64,000 nucleotides of DNA from Mytilus californianus (lineage: Eukaryota > Mollusca > Bivalvia > Mytilida > Mytilidae). The DNA lies in NCBI RefSeq assembly GCF_021869535.1, contig NW_026262669.1, positions 1,612,001 to 1,676,000 of the forward strand, given 5' to 3'. A program made the position numbers and the translations under genes. The stretch's first letter is position 1. The number at the start of each line of letters is the position of its first letter. Shown here one piece after another: positions 56,703 to 64,000 of the stretch. A model generated the notes under the pieces. The model had not been told where the DNA came from and did not search any database. It was given only the letters and a program-made list of their open reading frames with translations.

Positions 56703-59700
56703 ATACGACCGCAAAAAAATTTTGTGGTCGTATATTGGTATGACGTTGGCGTCGTCGTCCGAATACACAATGGTTTTCGCACTCTAACTTAAGTTTAAGT
56801 GAATGGATCTCTATGAAATTTTACCATAAGGTTCAATACCATAATAGGAAGGTGGGGATTGATTTTGGGGGTTATGGTACCAACAGTTAAATAATTAGGG
56901 GCCAAAAAGGGGCCGAAAATAAGCATTTTTGTAACTTCCAGACATAACTTGTGTGTTATTGTATGGATCTCTTTGACATTGTACTACAAGATTCCATATC
57001 ACAAAGGGTCGATGATGGGATTGATTTTGGGGTTAATTTCCTCGAAATTTTAGGAATAAGGGGCCAAAAGGGGGCAAAAAACAAGCATTTTTCTAGTTTC
57101 ATGACAATAACTTGTGTGTAAGTGTATGGATCTTTCTGAAATTTTACTACAAGGTTCCATTTCGCAAAGGGAAAGCTGGAATTGAGTTTTGTGGTAATTG
57201 CCCAAAACGTTTAGTAATAAGGGGCCTAAAAAGGGGTGAAAAATAAGCATTTTTTAGTTTCTAGACAATAACTTGTGTTCAAGTGTATGGATCTCTCTAA
57301 AATTGTATTACAAGGTACCATACCACAAAGGCAAGGCTGTTATTGAGCTTGGTTTGGGGGGGGGAAGGGGGGGTGATGAATCATAGGGGGGGGGGGGGTC
57401 AAAAAAGGGGTAATTATTTTTTTTCGTTTAAGGAATAAGGGGAAAAAAGGTTAAAAAACTAGGGTTTCCATTTTAATAGACAAATAATTGAGTAAAGAAC
57501 ATTATTTAAAAGCAGTGTAAGGTTGGTAATTCAAACTCATTTAAATATCTCACCTGCACTATGTTTGAATTATGTAAATTGGAAATTTGCCAATTATTTT
57601 AGTATAATCTTCATTGGAAATTTGCCAATATAAAATTTTGCTGATGAAGGTTTTTTGTTTACCTTTAGTCTGACTATGATGTCATTTTCTATTTTAATAG
57701 CCTTATGATGTAGTTAAATTTTTTTTAATACTTTTATGATGTATTTTAATGCGCTTTTATGGTTGCAAATTTATTGTTTTAATATAATAAACTCCATTGG
57801 AAATTTACCAATAGTTTGTTTATTTTTAGCTATGACTATGATGTCATTTTCTATTTAATTTTAAGGTTACAAATTAATTTCAGTTTTAAATATTATTGTA
57901 AAATGTTTGCCCAAAACATTTATTAATAAGTGGCCAAAAAAGGGGGCAAAAATAAGCATTTTTTTAGTTTCCAGACATTAACTTGTGTTCAAGTGTATGG
58001 ATTTCTCTGAAATTGTACTTAAAGGTACCATACCACAAAGGGAAGTGGGTCAAAAAATTTTGGGGGGGGGATTTTTTTTCCTTTTTTTTTTCTTTAAAAT
58101 TTTCCATTTTAAGTTGGTTAATTCTGATCACAAAGAGAAAGTTGGAATTGAGTTTGGGGGATAATTGCTCAAATGTTTAGGAATAAGGGGCTAAAAAAGG
58201 GGTTAAAAATAAGCATTTTTTTTTAGTTTCCAACAATTAATTGTGTTTAAGTAATTGGATCTCTGTGAAATTGTACTGCAAGGTACCATACCACAAACTG
58301 AAGGCTGGGATTGAGTTTGGGGGGGCGTGATGTGTGAAAATTTTCCACTTAAAGTTGGTTAATTATTTCTGATTTAGATATAAAAGCAAATAATAATGAT
58401 GTGGTTTGATTTTATCAAAAACTTAAATTGAAGTTATGTATATTGTAAATTTAGGTTACATTGGAATTTAAGAATTGGCTTTGGGGTAGGGTTATGGCTC
58501 AAACCTTTAAATAATAAGGGAAAAAAAGGTGAAAAAATAAGGGTTTCCAGGTTAATAGACAAATAAGTACAAAACATTATTTAAAAGCAGTGTAAGGTTG
58601 GTAATTCAAACTCATTTAAATATCTCACTTACACTGCTTTTAAATTATGTAAATTGGAAATTTGCCAATAACTTTATTGTTAATAAATGCATTTGAAATT
58701 TGCCAACAATTTTAGTATAATAAACTTCATTGGAAATTTGCCAATATAAAATTTTGCTGATGAAGGTTTTTTGTTTACCTTTAGCCTTGACTATGAAGTC
58801 AATTTCTATTTTTATAGCCTTATGATGTAGTTGAATTATTTAATACTTTTATGATGTGTTTAAATGGGGTTTTATGGTTGCAAATTTATTGTTTTAGTTT
58901 AATAAACTCCATTTAAAATTTGGTAATAAAAAAAAATTTTGTTTATTTTTAGCTATGATTATGATGTCATTTTCTATTTTACTTTTATGGTTGCAAAGAA
59001 ATTTTTATTTTTAGATATTACTGTTAAATGATGCTGATTAAGGTTTTTGCTATGTTTAGCCATGACTATGATGTCATTTTCTATTTTAATATCTGTCATG
59101 ATGTATTTAAATGGGCTTTTATGGTTACAAAGGAATTTTATTTTTAGATATTACTGTAAAATGTTGCTGATTAAGGATTTTGTTTATTTTTAGCCATGAC
59201 TATGATGTCATTTTCTATTTTAATACCTTTATTATGTAATTTCCATTTTTAGATATTACTGTTAAATGATGCTGATTGAGGGTTTGAATGCTGGGATTGA
59301 TTTTGGGGGTAATTGCCTCCAAATTTTAGGAATTAGGGGGCAAAAAACAAGCATTTTTCTAGTTTCATGACAATAACTTGTGTGTAAGTGTATGGATCTT
59401 TATGACATTGTACTGCAAGGTTCCATATCACAAAGGGAAAGCTTGGTTTGAGTTTGGGGGTAATTGCCCTAAACTTTTAGGAATTTGGGGCCAAAAAGGT
59501 GCAAAAAACCCAAGCATTTTTCTAGTTTCCAGACAATAATTTGTGTTCAAGTGTATGGATCTCTCTGAAATTGTACTGCAAGGTACCATACCACAAAGGG
59601 AAGGCTGGGATTGAGTTTGGGGGTGATGAATCATAAGGGGGTTTCAAAAAATTTGCGGGGGGGGATTTTTTTTTCCTTTTTTTTCTTTAAAATTTTCCAT

Positions 59701-59949
59701 TTTAAATTGGTTATTTCTGATTTATATATAAAAGCAAATAATAATGATATGGTTTGAATAGGTAAATTAAAAAATTTTAAGTTCTTAGACTACTTTCATT
59801 CTGTGTGAGAAACCTATGCTGTGTCAAATATTTAATTACAATCCAAATTCAGTGCTGTATCAAGATTGAATGTTGTGTCCATACTTGCCCCAACTGTTCA
59901 GGGTTCGACCTCTGCGGTCGTATCAAGCTGCGCCCCAGCAGAGCATTTT
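56703..59949 (+). mobile_element. GGTCGTAT element, copy 2 (3.2 kb)
   Basis: The left hairpin is ATACGACC (56703-56710) and GGTCGTAT (56726-56733). The right end is TTCGACCTCTGCGGTCGTAT (59904-59923) then CAAGCTGCGCCCCAGCAGAG. Body units of GGATCTCTCTGAAATTGTAC and AACAATAACTTGTG type alternate with GGAAATTTGCCAAT and ACTATGATGTCATTTTCTAT repeats, so it is longer than copy 1. G runs occur at 57356-57410. No transposase frame was found. It splits a LINE in two. Confidence 0.8.
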
Positions 59950-60245
59950 ATTATTATTTGTTGTTGTATTGGTCTCATCTGTAGCTAACTCATGTGGGGA
60001 TTTTTTTTACCTTAGGGTTCAGGCTATGAAGGCATTTCCATAAAGATTTTGAGTCATTAGAGTCTTTTATCATGTTTTTATAATTCTCTATTATTTGTTT
60101 AGTTTATTTCTCCAAAATCTATATTCACTCCACAATCCAAGTGCATTATATTTATGCTAGTTAAAATGAATATCTTCATGACTGGCTTCTCTAGAGTCTA
60201 GATGCAATACTAAAAATTTGATCTTAGATATATACTGGTTCAAAG
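59950..60245 (-). pseudogene. LINE ORF2, 5' part continued beyond the insertion
   Basis: The minus strand reads HKYNALGLWSEYRFWRNKLN, then in a shifted frame QIIENYKNMIKDSNDSKSLW and KCLHSLNPKVKK, ending TNTTTNNNK at the junction. This is the linker before the RT of the same LINE (pattern YKFWRNKV...LWK.L..LNPK) and continues into KSIADTFNNFF at 56698. Confidence 0.7.
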
Positions 60246-60249
60246 GGAT

Positions 60250-61030
60250 AGTTTAAAAGAGTTCAAAAAAATTATTATGTCTGAAGCTGTCAAACTGAAT
60301 AATAAAACCTCTTAACATAAAATTATCTATATTTTTAGTTAGAGCTGGTAGACTTTTCTATAATTTTGATATAATTTGTCCCAAAAGTTGTACACTACAC
60401 TGTAAAAAAATCTCATTGAGAAAGACCAGGAGTGATCTTTTAATATCCTTTATTGTCTAAAAGAAATGCATTACGAAATAACTGTGTTCTCTGCCCAGAC
60501 ACCAAATTTAATGTATTCAAAAAACAAACAAACAATTTGTCACCATTTAAGTACTATCTTTGTACTAATTTAGGTTATCTAATTTGTACTATGGTTGTTC
60601 AGTTCATACTTCTTGAAATTGAATATTGCTGTTTGTATTTGAAGCTCAGAGGTAAAGACATACAGTTAAGTACAACCTATTAGTTAGTATTGAAACATAA
60701 CTTCATAATACACGTAATGCACTTTTTTCCTGTTCAATTTTTCCCCAACCTTCCAAGATTTTATTTAAATGATTGTTTTTAAATTTTTTTAAATTGCTTG
60801 TGATTTTGGATCTGCTAGCATATGTAAAAAATCAGCCTACTTTAAACTTTGTTAGTCAATTCTTTTCTTTAAAAAAAAATCAAATTGTTTTTCTATTTAA
60901 TATCCAATGTTTAAGGGAGCTAACTCTCTTAGTCAGTGTTCCAGTTAGGATTTCAACAGGGCAGGGAGCCAATCATGAAAATGGCACTTTAGCAGTTGAT
61001 TGATTATTCAAAATGGGCAATCGAACATTG
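60250..61030 (+). other. Smad intron 1, nothing recognised
   Basis: AT-rich. It could include more decayed LINE sequence but none could be read. Confidence 0.4.
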
Positions 61031-61033
61031 TTT

Positions 61034-61134
61034 TTATGGCCCCGCAACAAAGTTGTCTGGGCCATATAGTTTTACCCTTGTCTATTATTCCGTGATTCTG
61101 TCATTCCGCAACAAACCATTATACAGACTTTTTT
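61034..61134 (+). repeat. Family D fragment, interrupted
   Basis: GGCCCCGCAACAAAGTTGTC, GGGCCATATAGTTTTACCC and CAACAAACCATTATACAGAC match 1080-1140. Sequence breaks off after CAGACTTTTT, where the ATGCCCCC element starts. Confidence 0.75.
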
Positions 61135-62463
61135 ATGCCCCCGCCGAAGCGGAGGGGCATTAAGTTTTACCCTTAATGTCCTTCCGTACGTCCTAAAATT
61201 GGTTTCCGTTCTCTAACTTAAGTTTGACTCAACAATATGTTATCAAACTTGTACACAATGTTTATTACCACAAAACACAGATCAAGTTTGAATTTTGGTG
61301 GCGTCACTTTAACCGTTCTAGAGTTATGCCCTTTATAAATGGAAAAATTGCTGAATTTTTCGTTTCCATTCTCTAACTTAAGGATGTACACCTCTGAGGA
61401 GCCAAAAATTTCTAGAATTAAACTTTTTTTCTTAACCTGATTTTTGGGTTTATATGACTGTAAAAAAATAATTGAAGAAAAAATCTTATGGTGGTGCACT
61501 TCTTTTTTTGTTACGGCCCTTTGAAAGTACCCAATTTTGATGATTTTCCCATTTTTCATAAATTTTTGCCTATTTTTGGGCTATTATCGTGAAAAAAATC
61601 ACAGTTCCACAATTAAACTTTTATTCAAACTTTCAATAAAGATGCATTGGACCAATCTGAATAAATTTAACTAAAAAAAACTATAGGTAGGTGTTAATAT
61701 AAGAATGTTTTATCGTATTTTGATGCTTTTTTGTGTCAAATTTACAGTGCTGTCAATTTCGTAAATTTGTGATTTTTCTCAGTTTTAAGAACAAAATGCA
61801 TATTATTTCAACTTTTTTGTTATAAATGATTGAAAAAATACATACATATCTTAGAAATTTGAAAAGAAAAAAATGATATGGGATGTACATGATTCTGGTA
61901 AAATCATTTTTTGTACCCCTCACCCATTTTCTCAAAATTTTGGCTAAAAAGACTGACTTGATTGGTCGTAAAATTTGAAAAATTGATTACTCAAAAACTA
62001 CTCATTGTAAATACACAATTTTTTCACAGAGTTAAGTTTAATTATAACATTTTTAAAATTCATTGATATTTTCCACTTGTATCACATGTTTTGGAAATAA
62101 TTCCAGAACGAGATTTCAACGAGACTGAAACGTCAGAAGAATACATCCTTAAGTTAGCCTCAACCAAATGTTATGAAACTTATACACAATGCTCATTAAC
62201 ACAAAATACAGATCGATTTTGAATTTTGGTGGCGTCACTTTTACTGTTCTAGAGTTATGCCTCTTTACAAATGTAAAAATTGCTGAATTTTTCGTTTCTG
62301 TTCTGAGATCTAACTTAAGTTTGCCGCAACCAAATGTTATGAAACTTATACATAATACATATTACCACAAAACTCAGATCAACTACAAATTTGGGTAGCA
62401 TCACTTCTACCGTTCTTCAGTTATGTCCTTTTATAAATTTATATGATATGCAAGTGGGGGCAT
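61135..62463 (+). mobile_element. ATGCCCCC element
   Basis: ATGCCCCC at 61135-61142 and GGGGGCAT at 62456-62463 are terminal inverted repeats. The left end is itself a hairpin (ATGCCCCCGCC GAA GCGGAGGGGCAT, one mismatch). The body consists of the roughly 155-bp TTTGCCTCAACCAAATG/AGTTATGCC units seen at 5403-5882. It is interrupted by a TTAA-flanked insertion at 61382-62148. Confidence 0.75.
61382..62148. mobile_element. 767-bp TTAA-flanked MITE
   Basis: TTAA at 61378-61381 and 62149-62152 flanks the element. Termini GGATGTA and TACATCC are inverted repeats, and similarity extends to about 13 of the first 16 bases. Removing the element and one TTAA restores CTCTAACTTAAGTT-GCCTC, the normal text of the host repeat (compare 61210-61228). 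TTAA duplication is typical of piggyBac-type transposition. No transposase frame was found. Confidence 0.88.
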
Positions 62464-62699
62464 CATCTGTGTCTATGTCCCCATTTATTTAAAACTAGGA
62501 ATCACAGCATAAATGATATTGTAACGACTTTTTCACTGCATAATTATTATCCCTGTAAAAACGTTTAAATTGATATTTGGAATTCATTTATAAAAAGGCA
62601 CAGGGAATCATAAAAATGGCACAGGGCGTCATTCGCGAAAGGGCGGGCGAATGCCCCGTGAAAATGATCAAGCTGGAACACTGTTGGTATACTATATAG

Positions 62700-63098
<399 letters not shown>

Positions 63099-63284
63099 TG
63101 AGAAAAAAAACATTTAGTGTTATAATACTTCGTCAAAATGGCAGATTTTGATTGGTTAATACGAGGTAGATAATTTACTCTATCCCATGGCAAATACTCT
63201 ATTACCCTTCTCGGAGACGCTTGATCAATTGTGCGCTTTATTAAATATGGATGGTTGTTATGTACAAGACGTCATGCTTACATG

Positions 63285-63575
63285 TTTAACCCCACCACAT
63301 TCTGTATGTGCCTGTCCCAAGTCAGGAGCCTGTAATTCTTGCTGTATATATCATATTTGTATTTAGTTAATTGTTTTTCACATAAATGAGGCCGTTGGTT
63401 TTTCTTGTTTGAATTGTTTTACATTGATCATTTCAGCGACTTTTACAGCTGACTATGCTGTATGGGTTTTGCTCATTGTTGAAGGTCGTACGGTTATCTT
63501 TAGTTGTTAACTTCTATGTCATTTAGTCTATGGTGGAGAGTTGTCTCATTGGCAATTATACCACATCTTTTTATT
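63285..63575 (-). repeat. Family A copy, reverse
   Basis: CCACCACATTCTGTATGTGC, CAAGTCAGGAGCCTGTAATT and AGTTGTCTCATTGGCAATTA-TACCACATC. Nearly full length, in Smad intron 2. Confidence 0.88.
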
Positions 63576-63948
63576 TTTACATTTAAGTATTTTTATGAAT
63601 TTCAGGATTTTGGAAAGAAATTTGATAGAAATGCATTCTTTAGATGAGTTGTACTGGAGTTGTACAAATATTCAAACTGGGAATTCTAATGAGGTTTGGA
63701 AGGAGGCAGTCATCTCTGAAGTAGTGAACTTCTATAGCTCATCAGAAATTTTATTTGTGATTTTGATAACTTTGATTTATCCAGCTTGATAAATTTATTT
63801 TTTCAAAGCCACAAATAGACTTATTCATTTCCTCCATTGAAGTAAGCAATTGAATAATTAGACTCATATTCAAAGCAGTGAAGACCCATAGTTCCATGTC
63901 TCATTAACAGACCAGATTTTACCTGTTGCCTTTCATTATTTTTTCCAG

Positions 63949-64000
63949 TCCTGCCACCAGTATTGGTTCCACGTCACAATGATATACCGGACAACTTACC
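63949..64000 (+). CDS. SMAD3: Smad2/3-type R-Smad, coding exon 3 (partial)
   Basis: The acceptor TTTTTTCCAG gives the two bases completing Val, then LPPVLVPRHNDIPDNLP to the window edge. This is the start of the Smad2/3 linker after MH1 (pattern V-L-P-P-V-L-V-P-R-H). It accepts phase 1, so it fits any of the five exon 2 donors. Linker and MH2 domain lie outside the window. Confidence 0.93.

Overview
The window is eukaryotic nuclear DNA, AT-rich, with short exons bounded by GT-AG introns and a dense population of transposon relics. The dispersed repeats, a C1q-domain gene, and the Sin3 and Smad orthologues point to a bivalve mollusc. A marine mussel (Mytilus-like) is the best guess, because one repeat family here, containing the words GATGTGGTATGATTGCC and GAGACAACTCTCCA, is one I associate with mussel genomes. 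That is from memory and not checked.

Layout. (1) 805-8782, + strand: eight exons forming the 3' end of a Sin3 corepressor gene, ending in a stop codon. (2) 8783-14900: 3' UTR or intergenic DNA with a TA-flanked MITE, tandem repeats and a duplicated block carrying long palindromes. (3) 14970-15435, +: a C1q-domain exon broken by a small frameshift. (4) 19509-35467, - strand: two paralogous three-exon genes for small secreted cysteine-rich peptides (called CRP-1 and CRP-2 here). I assembled them from split exons whose splice phases agree at every junction. CRP-2 introns hold a Penelope-like reverse transcriptase pseudogene, a 50-bp tandem array and a Polinton-type DNA polymerase relic. (5) 35.5-46.4 kb: intergenic, with non-LTR retrotransposon fragments and a 2-kb array of about 39 copies of a 51-bp unit. 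(6) 46459 to the window end, +: the first three coding exons of a Smad2/3-type receptor-regulated Smad (MH1 domain), with a 16-kb first intron full of nested elements.

Most notable points. The 3' end of Smad coding exon 2 is tandemly repeated five times with a 39-bp period. Each copy carries its own splice donor in the same phase, so the gene could make MH1 variants with 0 to 4 extra 13-residue units. The CRP pair looks like an under-described secreted peptide family; CRP-2 has lost one cysteine and its promoter region is replaced by a retroelement fragment. The Smad intron also shows a clear nesting series: a TTAA-flanked MITE inside an ATGCCCCC-ended element inside an older repeat, and a GGTCGTAT element inside a LINE.

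The Sin3 and Smad genes are conserved chromatin and TGF-beta signalling regulators. The region between them is accessory, immune-type and repeat-rich. No tRNA, rRNA, CRISPR or prokaryotic operon structure was seen. All homology calls are from reading alone; no database search was run.
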